Shown here one piece after another: positions 1-11,717 of a stretch of DNA of 64,000 nt. Where the stretch lies: the NCBI GenBank assembly GCA_963575645.1, contig OY754470.1, positions 30,486,501-30,550,500 of the forward strand, in the 5' to 3' direction. The position numbers and the translations under genes were made by a program. The DNA is from Xanthostigma xanthostigma. Its lineage: Eukaryota > Arthropoda > Insecta > Raphidioptera > Raphidiidae. Position 1 is the first letter of the stretch. The number at the start of each line of letters is the position of its first letter. Below the pieces are notes generated by a model. That model saw only the letters and a program-made list of their open reading frames with translations. It ran no database searches and was not told the DNA's origin.

Positions 1-820
1 AATATTAATTAACTGCACCTGAGTTATATTATTTAATTAATTATTATTGTTCGATGTATAATTTCGACGCAAAATGACGTTTTCTCATTTCTCTCACAAT
101 ATTGCAAGTCGTCAGGCTGCACAGAACAACCAGTTATGAAACTGATACCGTTATTAAACAGAAATTATATTTTGGTAAAATCAAACGTTAAAACTTTAGG
201 ATTTTGATAATCTTTAGTATAGAAACCTCGGTAAATGGTGCTATTCTGAACGAGCAATGTTAAAATTATCAGCGCTGTTAAATTTCTGTCTCATTTTAAC
301 TTATATGCACAGTTAAAGTTGTTAGAAAGTGGCAAAAAATTACCGGCACAGTAAATTCTTGGATTGATCATCGTACAGAATAGCCCCAATAGTGCCGTTA
401 TAATATAGGTAGTAAATCATTAAATGTGAATCCTTTTCAACATTCTGGTAGATAAATATGTTCTATACATAAGGTAAGTTTTACATTTGTGTCTGTTTAG
501 TAAGTATATTATGTGTATATGCGTGTGTGTGTGCACTAATGTAACAAAAGAGAATCTCGCTTTATAGAAAGCACACCGCCAACTGAGATATGGCTGATGT
601 AGAATAATGCCGTATGGGCAGAAGGAAGAGATGGTTCGCCGTTGGGTGTCTGTGTCACGAGGGCAGCGTTGCTTAGCGCATACCAGATCGTATAAAATCC
701 CCTGCACACGACATAAATCGGATGTTACTTTACACACTACCCAAGCTGAGAGTACATCGATTAGGCTCACCTGTTTAGAAAACAAGTGTAAGCAAAACTA
801 GTTCAAATTAAAAAAAATGT
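1..820. other. Non-coding stretch
   Basis: AT-rich. A GT microsatellite stretch lies at about 509-535. The ORFs at 420-801 on both strands overlap one another, lack family motifs and are probably chance. Confidence 0.6.
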
Positions 821-1235
821 CAACCAATTGGGCGACGAGACCATTCCAATTTTAAAATGTTGACATTTGATATAGTATAATAAAGAATATAAAATTTCTG
901 ATATCGCGTGAGGTGATGCGGGTAATGGCTAGTATTCAATATGATATTTGCTATTCGTTACCATGGTTACCTACAAAATATTGTTCCACGTCATGTAAAA
1001 ATTAATCACAGCATGCTTAACTAGTTATTTCTGTCAAAACAAAAGAACAGCTGTTTTTTTATTTTAAAAATATTTCCGAAACTTAAAGTTTCGAAAAAAA
1101 AATTCTTAACAAAACTGTCATGAACAAATAAATAGTATAATAAACCGTTATGAAAAGTATACCGCATCATTATATAAAAAAATAACGTTATAGCATATAT
1201 CTCTTTTGCGCAAGCGCCGATTTTCCCCAAAAGTC
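821..1235 (+). repeat. Family A repeat copy
   Basis: Shares long stretches with 14401-15110: CCAATTGGGCGACG, ACCATTCCAA, GATATCGCGTGAGGTGA, GCGGGTAATGGCTAGTATTC, and the ending with GCGCAAGCGCCGATTTTCCCC. No ORF of note. Confidence 0.8.
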
Positions 1236-2010
1236 AGTTAAATACAATGTACTGAAAATATGAATCTGTGCTAGACTTAGAAAACTTCTAGTTGGTGACT
1301 TCAAATAATATATGCGCCTTTCGTGTCGACACCTATCGATCTCGGAAGTAACTATTCATTAGCGATGGCATCAATAAGCAACGTAACCTTTACTCCGTGA
1401 GCATCGCATTTATGCACAATATGGTATCATTTCATACGAACGTAACTAAGTGTTTCACTTTATTTGCCAACACGACGCCGAGCGTCGGGCGAGGAGCGTC
1501 AGTTGCTGTGCAGAAGTACGAATCCATTAGCGCCCATCATGACTGACAGGCAGACAGACAGACAGAGAAAACGGGTGACATCAACTATATTACATTATTA
1601 TGTATTACGCGGTCCATTTCTACCTGTGTGAGACAAAAATGTGCTTGATCTCTTATTAAAATCTATCGTCTTTGGTTCACCGTGGACCAGAAAATATGTG
1701 ATTAAAAAAAAAATGTTGGATCTTGTGAACCTTTTCACTCACGTGTATATTATTTTTAGATTATAGACGCTTGACAAGTTGGGTCAATGGCGTCTTAATT
1801 AAATCTTAGATAATCAAAATTAATCATCACAACTTGTCAGACAAGGATAGATATTAGCCGAACGCATATACTTAATACTCCTATATTGCTAGTAGGGGTC
1901 TGGAAAAGGATGACGACTCAATCCAACCCTAGCACTGGCAATAGCCAAGTAGGGATGGAAAATCCCTAAATTATTTTTTGTACACGATGTATTTTTCTTC
2001 ACATGGAACA
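1236..2010. other. Non-coding stretch
   Basis: A CpG-richer patch at 1470-1540 precedes a CAGA microsatellite (about 1545-1566). No recognised gene. Confidence 0.55.
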
Positions 2011-2285
2011 AATAAGCTCAAAAACTCAAACCCGACTACTGAAAAGTACGGAACAAGAAAATATTTTCATCTGAGGATAGCCTAGATCACCACCTACCCT
2101 AACAAAACATTGCATTTTAAACGTAGTAAGCGATCATAAGGTCTAGGGCAGAAGTGCATCACGCTATACATCCAGAGGGGTCTCATATATTATATGCGAT
2201 GGCATACAACCACGGCTATCCTCAGATGAGAATATTTTCTTGTTTTATACTTTTCAGTAGTCGGGTTTTAGTTTTTGAACTTAAA
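2011..2285. repeat. Foldback repeat
   Basis: Arms 2011-2083 and 2214-2285 (ACCCGACTACTGAAAAGTA, ATTTTCATCTGAGGATAGCC and complements) surround a 130-base loop. Non-coding. Confidence 0.75.
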
Positions 2286-2935
2286 TTTTATTTAAATTAT
2301 TTTTTTTAACTTGTTTTTTATTTGTTTTCAATTAGCTCCCCTCTGGGACCAAAATTCAAAACTAAATGTAGCCTATATTACCTGGGCTATAATAACAAGT
2401 CAATTGATACCTTATTTTTAAAAATCGGATGAATAGTTTAGGCGCTACGGTGGAACATTCGTAAATACAAACATACGAGTACATACATAGACTGTTATAA
2501 ACTCATAACCCTTTCTTTTGGCTTAGCCGTAGTCGGGTAAAAATAAACTTTTCTTTTCTTGAAGTAATTAGAACTTAATGGTAAACCAGAGACTGTCATT
2601 ACACGTTGAGGTCTATACGCTCACAATGTTTTCGTTCTCTCTAATAAGTACCTAATAACTATACATGGCCGTCAAAAGTGTACCTTATATTATCTAAATA
2701 TTGATTTACTAGAGTGACCTGTGCGAATTATTTGCACTAAATAAGTATACTAATTGTCACTTTACAAAATTATTTTTTAAATATGATTGCAGGTATTCAA
2801 TTCGTTTCTAATTTTGCACACTGCTTATAACGTTCTTCTTTTTGTTGTATTACAATATGAAGCTCAGATGACAGATAGAAGAAATATTTTACTAAAATTG
2901 TCATATAGAGGCGCAAGTAGCAAAAGCGTTGAGCT

Positions 2936-3125
2936 AAGCCGTCAGATGGCATCATGCAGCATTGCTGTGACGTTGTTCAGCGTTGCTCGCTGTTTCAAAA
3001 TTAAAGCCGTCAGATGGCAGTATGCGTATGTGTCTGTTGTATGAAGGTCAGATGATAGATCGAAGTGCTGACGTTGTTTTAAAATGAAAGCCATCAGATC
3101 GCAGACGTCGTTCAGCGTTGCTGTA
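2936..3125 (+). repeat. Three imperfect tandem copies around GCCGTCAGATGGCA
   Basis: GCCRTCAGATSGCA at about 2939, 3006 and 3090, each followed by variants of GACGTTGTTCAGCGTTGCT or a T-rich stretch with AAAATGAAA. Period about 70-85 bases. Confidence 0.6.
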
Positions 3126-5027
3126 TTTTAATTAATTTACAAAAACAAAAGCAATAATAAATTTTTTAGTTGTCGATGTCAGTAGAGCAAGCAATTATCT
3201 ATAAAATGATATATATTTATGTGGAGAAATTGTGAGGTTTTTTCTAAAAAGGGAGGCAAACATCTTTAACTTTAGCGTATTAATACATATGATGATTTGA
3301 TATGTGACCTTGCCGAATTGTCGATATTCGGTTTGATGCCGATTATTCTATTCGTTGAAATACAAAATTCATTGCAGACTGGTCTTTCAAACCATGCAGT
3401 TTTCTAAGAGAAAGTTTTTAGATGAAATCTAGAATGTCTGTTATTTTAACGCAACAACGGCTTGACGTGAATACGGAGAGTACGGAGTGTCATTATGAGA
3501 ACAAAGTAACATAGACTATCTACACTCTGTTCAATTAGTTTTGTGCATATCTATACGTAATATATCAATTATTAGATAAAGTAGTCAGACATCTTTGAAA
3601 ACAATAAACTGGCGTTGTTTTTCTAGATTAGTAGTTGTCTAATTAATGCTTAAAAGACAGTTTCGGATTTGGGGTCGTATGTAGACACATGGTCTGCAGC
3701 CGCGTATTTTTAGTTATTAGACTTTCGTGTTAAATTTTCATAAATATTCAATTTATGACGTTTTTTTTGTGAAAGTCTCTGTGCAGTTGTCAAAACTGCT
3801 CAGTTCTGAAATTTTCTGAATATTTGATACGCAAATTTTTGTAAATGTCCCTGGGCAGTTGAAAAGTCTGTCCGCCCCTAGCTTTGTTAATTAATACTCA
3901 GAAATATTTAACACAAACTTTTTTGTGAATTAACCTTATTTGGTTCTAAACCCGGAATTGCTGAAAGATTTACATAAAATGTAAAAAAAATAAACAAAAA
4001 GCGTAAAATATTGTTTACTAATATATCTCTGGAACTACTGAACTGATTTTAAAAATTCTTTCACAAATAAAAAACTATACTATCACTGAGTAAATATACG
4101 TTATATTTTATTTTCATAAAAAAAATCCAAACAAACTGACGAAACTTAAGTACATGGTGAAGGTACAGAAATGTTATGGTGGAAGAACGGGTATATATTA
4201 TTCGTGCCTTTACATTGTTTCATCTCAATCGCGTGCAGAGCCGCGAGTAGCGGCTAGTACAATATGTAATGTCTGTCTGTCTGTTTGTATTTTCATCGGT
4301 TGTACTGATTTTGATGAAAACCGGCTCCTACCATTAAAATGGCTACTCAAATTTACACTACAGAGTACTTTTTATCCGACTATACTCTGGGATTTAAATA
4401 AGGTTACTTTATTTATAGTAGTTATTAGTTTAAATATTAATTTGTCAGAGACGTTATATAATCAAATTTTCGATAATTATATGCGATACAGTAAGCAGCT
4501 ATACGTTATTTTTAATTATTTCAAAAACTTTTTCTAAAGAAAATATAATTATTAATTAAATAACGTTTATTTGAACGATTTTTTTTTAATTATACATAAT
4601 TATTTGTCTGTTGAATTGGTCGTAAATTTGTTGAAAAACACATATTATTATATGTTTGTTATTAAATAAATTATGTATAATATGTACAGTTGATAAAAAA
4701 TAAGTAACAAAAATATTATTTTAACGAAACATTTTTCCTGGAGCTTGGCTCACTTCCATCATAGATACCGTATGTTAGCTAAGCTAGGAAAATTGTATGT
4801 CAACAGAACTTTGATTTGATATGTTGAAAATTTTCTTCTTCCTTGCTACAAGCTTTATAAAAACACTTTAAAAGAAATCAAACAGAAAACAAATGTTTTT
4901 TTACAATCGATTCAGCCGTTTTGGTTATACGAGGATAACTTTTCAGAACGAATTCATCAAACATCAAAGACTTACTTACTCAGATACAATTTTTTAAAGT
5001 TCTTTCTCCCTTAAATAACCGCTGATA
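3126..5027. other. Non-coding stretch with old repeat fragments
   Basis: 4020-4080 holds a 'CTGGAACTACTGAACTGATTT' piece like Helitron interiors. The 127-residue ORF at 4154-4537 has no recognisable motif and overlaps repeat-like text. Otherwise AT-rich. Confidence 0.5.
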
Positions 5028-5215
5028 TTCTTGTACTGCGCGCCATAATACCTAAGGCGAAGCCTCAGGCATCATGACGCGCAGTGCAAGAACTTTCGGC
5101 CCTTGTGGTGTAATATACTATTTTTGGATTCAAGGGACCTCAAAACGAGAAGATATTGTAACATTTTGAAAAGTGAATTTTGACCTAAATTTGTACCATT
5201 TCATATTTATGATAT
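5028..5215. repeat. 64-base hairpin followed by a family A 3' fragment
   Basis: TTCTTGTACTGCGCG at 5028 pairs with CGCGCAGTGCAAGAA ending 5092, with AAGGC/GCCT near a GAA loop. From about 5130, GGATTCAAGGGACCTC to GTACCATT matches the 3' end of family A. Confidence 0.65.
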
Positions 5216-5457
5216 CTGAATGGGCAAAGACATTTTTTACAAATTTTTTATATTCTGCACCGAAGTTTTCAACATTCGGTACGTAAATATATTCGTATGA
5301 CATCATCATTTTCTAAAATAAACATATTAATTTCTTCCATGAATATACGCTGTAGGATATTAAACAGTAGGAATTGTTATTTTTAAAATAATATGTCTCA
5401 TAAAATACACATATTTATACAGTGTGTTTCTTTCAAAATGTATTTTTTTAAGTTTTA

Positions 5458-5580
5458 TATTTATACTAATATTATAAAAAGGTAAAGTTTATAGGTTTGG
5501 AATTAGAAGGTAATCTCCGAAACTACTGATCCGATTTCAATTTTTTTTCAGCAGTATTTATAAGAATACCTTCAGGATGG
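5458..5580 (+). repeat. Helitron-like 5' fragment
   Basis: TACTAATATTATAAAAAGG and TCTCCGAAACTACTGATCCG resemble Helitron-like 5' regions common in insects. It is interrupted by the LINE fragment that follows. Confidence 0.4.
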
Positions 5581-5584
5581 ACAT

Positions 5585-6222
5585 AGGAATTCTCATATTG
5601 ATGCTCTCTGTTCTGATTTAAACAAATATTACTATTTAATTAAGACGTTAAGTAACTATCTAAATGTTAAACAGCTTCTGAACATTTACTATGCCTTGAT
5701 TTATTCAAAATTAAGTTTTCATATCATTGTCTGGGGTCAAGCTTGTGACATTCAAAGAGTTTTTGTGATACAAAAAAGAATTATTAGAACAATATTTAAA
5801 TTAAAGTATAACGAGACATGCAGACCAATTTTCAAATCCAATTGTGTACTAACTGTTACCTCCATTTATCTGTTTAAGATCTTGCTTTATGTTAAAAAAA
5901 TATATTTCATCTCGACTGTGTTTCTGAAGTTATGAAACTAGGCAAAAAAACTTAATATATAATGACTTTTGTACAAATTATTTTTTTACTAAATCTCCAA
6001 GATATGCTGGTAGTAAATTATATAATCATTTGCCAAAATAAATTAGAGATATACAGAATTACAAAAAATGTATGCACATTTTAAAGTATTATCTTACTGA
6101 CAGATGTATATCCAACATTCAAGAATTTACTAATATGTAACTATTTTTATGTATGACGCTATTTATACTGTGTATACAGTCTTTAATAAAGTCTTATTAT
6201 TATTATTTATTATTATTATTAT
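5585..6222 (+). mobile_element. LINE 3' fragment (end of reverse transcriptase, UTR and TTA tail)
   Basis: The frame from 5585 to 5932 reads HIDALCSDLNKYYYLIKTLS, NIYYALIYSKLSF, IVWG and then VFVIQKRIIRTIFKLKYNET. This is the typical C-terminal region of Jockey/CR1-like LINE polymerases. Further decayed pieces follow (RYAGSKLYNHLPK). It ends in AATAAAG and a TTA microsatellite tail (about 6195-6222). It is 5'-truncated, as most LINE copies are. Clade uncertain. Confidence 0.7.
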
Positions 6223-6331
6223 ATATTATCGCGTTGAAATAGAAGCGCGTCGCGTGGAGATCAATTTTGCAGCGTAAGTCGACGAAAAAACGATGGCAAT
6301 GTACAAAGTTGGACCGGGCCACTAGTACGTA

Positions 6332-6829
6332 CAGTGTAACCTTTTAATAACGTCCTTCGTTATAACGAAAAACTCCCCATAACATAGAAATTTTTACAAT
6401 TTGGTTGGTTTACCTTAAAACCCATACATTAATACCCTCTTTATAGCGCAACAGTCATTCTCTATTACGAATAAATATGTTCATATTTAGACGTCAGAAA
6501 ATATTTACAGACGTAAAGAGGATGATTCTGAATTATTACCAACTATTCAACAAGCACTTGATGCCGCCAAACTTATTGAAAAATTCCTATTGTTTAATGA
6601 AGATGATTCCACCACATCCTAAGGCATGCATAAGATACTTAATAAAATGCAAAACAAATATTGGCATAGTAAAAAACGTCAGGTAAAGTTAACAGACTAT
6701 ATGTGTTTGGAATAAATTAATTAGGTGAAATTTTGGTTATTTTTCTTTCTTCCCTCCATATAACGAAAACTCTTTATAACTAAAAAAAAATGCTCGGTCT
6801 TTGAGATTCGTTATAAAGAGATTACACTG
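6332..6829 (+). mobile_element. Tigger/pogo-type element remnant
   Basis: Ends CAGTGTAACC...GAGATTACACTG, with inner blocks TTATAACGAAAAACTCC and ATTCGTTATAAAGAG, are typical of pogo/Tigger termini. The left end is preceded by TA; the right flank has decayed to TT. The interior holds only the C-terminal end of a transposase. Confidence 0.7.
6515..6712 (+). pseudogene. Tigger-like transposase C-terminus, one internal stop
   Basis: The frame starting near 6521 reads DDSELLPTIQQALDAAKLIE, then KFLLFNEDDSTTS, a stop, and in the same frame MHKILNKMQNKYWHSKKRQ and KLTDYM. The acidic helix, the helix of leucines and the basic QxxLxxY/F tail match C-termini of Tigger/jerky-type transposases. Dead fragment. 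Confidence 0.62.
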
Positions 6830-9236
6830 TTTATCAATATGATTCATTACATATTTAGTCTCAATGGTGTGTAATCTAAAAGCATCGACTATATTTCAAA
6901 TTATAATAATATATTTCTAGGAAATACATATTAAATCTCTTAATTTTGAAACAGTCTATAAACCTCCCGTTTTTGTAAGTTCACATTTAATTGTTAAAAA
7001 ATCAAAAAAAGCATACCTGTGGCATACACGGTAGTTTGTTGTTTTATCATTTGCTGTACCTACGTTGTAATACGAAGCTATAATATGATCTGTGTAACGT
7101 GCACAGTATTGTAGTTCGGTAAGTTTGTGAGCTAGAAAAAGTGTCGGCTCCAGGAGGTGAAGCCATTTTAAAAAAAAAACAGTGGAAAGCTGTTGACCTG
7201 TAGGACAACCCTAAAACTTCCAGCATGTGTTAACGACGTAGTCCTATGTTCAGGCTCGTTTTCAACCCTTATTTCAGAAATTTTTTTTAATAACAAAATA
7301 ATATACAATCATTTCAATATGGCAACATGTTTTTACTGACATCGTAAACTAAGAAAAATATTTTTTTTGCTTAATTTTACGCCATTTTATAATTGTTTTT
7401 TAACCTAAAGTAGACAACTTTATTTGGTGGTAGGTGGGTAGCGCGGGTGATAACGTCACTTGGAGTTATCTGAATTATCAAAACTAAATTGGTTACTGTT
7501 TAGTAGGCTTGTGGCTCTATCCCGTACTAGAAATAAACATTTTTATTGATAAATAACAAAATGGCAGGTTTAAAAATAAAACAACGAGAAAATCGTAATT
7601 TTGTCGTTGAAAATCGGTTAAAGAAATAGAAATAATTTTTTAATTAAGTAATTCTAGTACCGGACGGAGTTATTATTGTGTAGAATATCCTGTGCAAAAT
7701 GGAAAGCAATCGGTTGGATACAATTGTTTCAATCACCCACGCCGCTTACATAAAAACGTAGTTTTGAGAAAAACGCGTTTAAAGTTTTGATTTGAGATTT
7801 CTTACAAAAAAATAAAAATGGATATTTTTCACTAATCAGCTATGCCTGGTGTATAGTAAACCTTCCGTTTCTTAAAAGGCATCGTTTTCTGCTATGTTTT
7901 CCCTCTACTCTCCGAGAGTATAAGGATAACGTGATAACAATTGAGAGGTAAGAGCAGGTAAAGAGTCTTACTGTTAGACCGTTGCTGCTCTCGTTTATAT
8001 GTTATAGTTTTGTAAATATTTAATATTTCGGTCTAAAATTTTTAACAGTATTTTCTCAATATATTATACCTACTTAGTAAAAATGTAAAAAAATAAATTC
8101 AATTTTCCGAAACCCAAACAAACACCAGACTACGTCCTTAAGTACGCTACAATAAATTGAAAATCGGATCGAAACCAATAACTTTCCATTTTTTGAAAAT
8201 TTTCACTATAGAAGTTAACAAAATATCATCGATACAAGAACCTTGTAACTAGATAAATAACATAAAATACAGTGTAAATTTTATATAGCGAACTGGTATT
8301 TAACGAAAAACTCCTTAAAACGTAGAAATGGGTTTGTTTGGTATACCTACATTGTTACCAATATATTGAAACACTCTATATAGCGTAACAACCACTCTCA
8401 ATAGCGAAACAATACGTCTATACTTAGACCCTAATATTCATTAGTTTCACTGAACAAGCTCTGCATGTTGCAAAATTATTAGAAAAATCCTTTTTATTTA
8501 ACGAAGATGGTCCCACTATATCCCATTATTTGAATTGAGTTTAGGAGCCTTATCTGCATGTACCAAATTTAATTGAAATCGTATTAGGAGTTCAAGACTT
8601 TTGGCGGAACAGACAAATACATAACCTCTCTTTATAGAAACTAGCATATAAAACTTTAGAATACCAATCACAAACCGGTCCTGTTCATTATTTGAGTTAA
8701 ACCGCGGTAGAGTTGTAAAACAAAAGAATAACAAATAGGTATAGAATGTATGATAGATAAAAAAAATGATAAATACGCTTTAGGCATAATGCATGCTGCC
8801 ATGGGCACGGATCTGTTTTGTATAAATCGTAGGGTCGCCTCGCCATTCGAATCATTTAATATTTTTAACCTTCCGGCATCAATTCAATCATATTATTACG
8901 TTATGAATGTTGTCAATTCTGTCATCGATGACGAATATCACGTAACAATAATGACTGTGGTTAAAACCAATAAAATGAACATGTAACCTAGTGTTGAGCG
9001 CATATTCGGGAAGTATGTTATCAAATCTCAATTGAGTAGATATTATTACCTATTATCTTATTATTAATCTTTAATTTTTTTGGCACAACTAAAAAAATTA
9101 TTTTAATCTCATCTACTTTTTTCCATTAGAATAGAATACAATAAGGCCTAGTTTATATGAGAGGCGTTCAACGCGCATTAGCCCAACGCGCGTTTACAGT
9201 TTCTATACAATTGTATATAACTGTTTACATGTTGAA
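6830..9236. other. Mostly unremarkable AT-rich DNA (apart from the Tigger remnant)
   Basis: Contains a 'TTGAGAAAAACGCGTTTAAA' string near 7760 that recurs near 59815, and 'GAAACCAATAACTTTCC' near 8170 resembling the 39.7-kb repeat. No gene recognised. Confidence 0.5.
8270..8545 (+). mobile_element. Second Tigger/pogo remnant (3'-truncated)
   Basis: Starts CAGTGTAAATTTTATATAGCG and keeps TTTAACGAAAAACTCC. At 8450-8540 it encodes ALHVAKLLEKSFLFNEDG, parallel to ALDAAKLIEKFLLFNEDD in the copy at 6332-6829. The right terminus is missing. Same family, independently decayed. Confidence 0.6.
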
Positions 9237-9384
9237 AATAAGCTTAAAACAATAATGAATAAAAAATACAAGTATTATTGTGAAAAAAGCGTGGGGCGCT
9301 TTGTTCCACATTTTCGTACATCGAGCGCCCCACGCTTTTTCACAATAATACTTGTATTTTTATTCATTATTGTTTTAAGCTTAT
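9237..9384. repeat. Foldback element, family C copy 1
   Basis: Arms 9237-9300 and 9324-9384: CAAGTATTATTGTGAAAAA, GCGTGGGGCGCT and complements, with a loop of about 23 bases. Followed by ACTTTTTAGTTCGAT, which is also found after copy 2 at 61.6 kb. Confidence 0.8.
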
Positions 9385-9518
9385 TTTAAAAAAAAATATT
9401 TTTTACTTTTTAGTTCGATATAAAGAGTGTTTTTTATTTTTTTTTTAAACTATATTTATTTTCCACTTTTTAGTTCGATTTATTGTCAAAAATTTGCCAA
9501 AAAAAAACAATTTTTTTT

Positions 9519-9613
9519 CGGCGTGGACGGGATTAGAACCCACGACCCGTGATTCCGAGAGTTGACGTCATCGAAGACCCGTGCCTTAGACCACACGGCT
9601 AACCACTGTAGTT
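9519..9613 (-). pseudogene. tRNA-Leu-like sequence (possible SINE head)
   Basis: Minus strand: A-box-like TAGCCGTGTGGTCTAAGGCA, B-box-like GGTTCTAATCC with a T-stem GTGGG/CCCGT, and a long variable region as in class II tRNAs. The 5' acceptor strand does not pair with the 3' end. It could be a tRNA-derived SINE head or a decayed tRNA. Confidence 0.45.
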
Positions 9614-10000
9614 ACAGTGCTGGCATATACTACAGTAATAAACTACTTGCTGTTTTGCATACAGTGACGGCAGGTACGGACTCAGAAAATTTCCGAATCA
9701 CGAGTCCAAAATCTCTTTCGGACAGTACAAACCGAAAAGCAAAATAGTCCCAATAAAAATGTTTGGTCCGCCGTTCACTTATTTTAAAAGAAAAAAAAAT
9801 CTTTTACTTTTAAAAACTACACTTCGGATTACAGTTTTAGAGCTATCAAACATTTTTGAGTATAGGTGTGAAAATTTGTGTAACACTTCTTTTGTAATAT
9901 TTGAAATCAAAATCGAAGACCTGGCTGAAGGATTGTGGGGCTTAGTCAAGTCATGAATTTTTAACTTTGCGAAAGTTTATTTGCAAGAAACTATTTTTGC

Positions 10001-10502
10001 GTATTTTCAATTGGACAAAACTAGTTCTGTTCATTTTTGAACGGACATACAGTACTAGTATGGCATCGGAATCTTCTTTGCGTTTTTAATTAACTTTTCC
10101 ACATCAATGATAGGTACTTATTATATCAAAGCGATTTATTCTTCTGTATTGTTTAGTAGACAGAGGTTTTAATTCAGCTTTGAATAAATTTGCTTTCTTA
10201 ACCTCACTTAGTGTAGTATCTAAGGTAATTATGTTTGGTCATAAAATTATGTTTCAGAAGCCTCCAATAGGCGAACTAGTTGAGACTCGAATTCATCTAG
10301 TATTTTTACTTAATTATTACTCTGAATATCTTACAATTATATTAATTATAACATTCAGGAGAATAATTCAATAAATATAGGTACATAAACAAGAACATAA
10401 CCCTACTTTTGTTCGAGTTCGGACGTTGATTGAATGAAACAAGCAGAACTAGTACTGTCCGTTCAAAAATGGACAGAACTAGTTTTGACCAATTGAAAAT
10501 GC
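10001..10502. repeat. Inverted repeat with AAACTAGTT motifs
   Basis: Left arm 10001-10059 (TTTTCAATTGGACAAAACTA) and right arm 10446-10502 are complementary over about 55 bases, separated by about 385 bases. AAAACTAGTTTTG recurs at the right end. Nothing coding in between. Confidence 0.65.
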
Positions 10503-11291
10503 TCAAAACTAGTTTTGCGTATTTATTTCGGTCATTGACCGAGTTCGGGCATAGACCGTAACATATACACAGTTTAAAAAAATATCGTTTCAATCGATCA
10601 ATCATTTTGCGAGCAGGATCGACTTAAAATTCCACAATGAATTTGTGGTCCAAATATAAGGTCATTGTTAAATTAGATTTTTTGACAATGCTTTCTGCAA
10701 TCCGAGTCAAAATTTTAAATGCGTTCCTGCAAGCAATCGAACAATTTTGTCCAGTTTGCCTCTGAGTCGAGGTGACCAATAGGGAGCAATATTCTAAATC
10801 CTTTTAAATTTAATCATATTCAAAATAAATACCTTGTAAAAGATGCGACGCGTCCGCTTTGTATAAAAAGTGCTTACATATGGAATGCAACGAGAAGTGG
10901 TTAGATTAGTTATATAAATACAGAAGCAGGCGGTTTACATGACCTGTACAAGTAAAAAATGCACGAACACGAGCGCCGCTCTAACTTACGACGGCCATTA
11001 TGTAAAGTGAATGAACGGGTGTCATTCGAGTGGCTGGGAAAAATAACAATATAACTAGATGACGGGTATACTGAGGGACGCCATATCACTGTTTGACTAC
11101 AATCACGTACTATTGAACTGGGTCCCGATTATAATTACTGAAGATGGGATATTTTGAGTGACACAGTTATGTTCACGGTGGGCACAGTTATGTCCACGGA
11201 GGATACGGTTATGTCCACGGTGAACGCAGTTGTTGTGTGTTATTAAAATGCTTTAAAACGCAATTTTCAAGAGTATTTATAAAAAAAACAT

Positions 11292-11717
11292 TTAAGAGTA
11301 TTCGTCCCTGCAAACACCCCCTGCACCCTTCATCTCAAATCTTTTCCCCTCGCCTAAAAACGGTTCGCGCTCTCCCGACGCTATTTTTAAAGCTGGAGGG
11401 TTCTGGTAAACGCCAAATGAAAGACAAAGAATCAGACTACAGATCCTTCAGGCGAATTTTTTGAAAAACAGTTGCGCCTACGTGTGAAATATTACGTAAC
11501 TTATTATTTTTTTCAAAAGGTTGTAAGTTTTTTCAGGAATTTTTTCAAAAAATTCGCCTGAAGGATCTGTAGTCTGATTCTTTGTCTTTCATTTGGCGTT
11601 TACTAGAACCCCCTAGCTTTAAAAATAGTGTCGGGAAAGCGCGAACCGTTTTTAGGCGAGGGGAAAATATTTGAGATGAAGGGTGCAGGGGGTGTTTGCA
11701 GGGACGAATACTCTTAA
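11292..11717. repeat. Long foldback (arms about 177 bp, loop 72 bp)
   Basis: TTAAGAGTATTCGTCCCTGC at the left end is mirrored by the complement ending TACTCTTAA at 11717. The arms stay paired over AACACCCCCTGCACCCTTCA and CAGACTACAGATCCTTCAGG with only scattered mismatches. Transcribed, it would give a very stable hairpin. Confidence 0.85.

Noticed and set aside
420-785. 121-residue minus ORF
   Set aside because: Contains a translated GT microsatellite (HTHTHIHI) and overlaps an opposite ORF. Probably chance.
4154-4537. 127-residue plus ORF
   Set aside because: Low-complexity, AT-driven C-terminus, no family motif, and it overlaps old repeat fragments.
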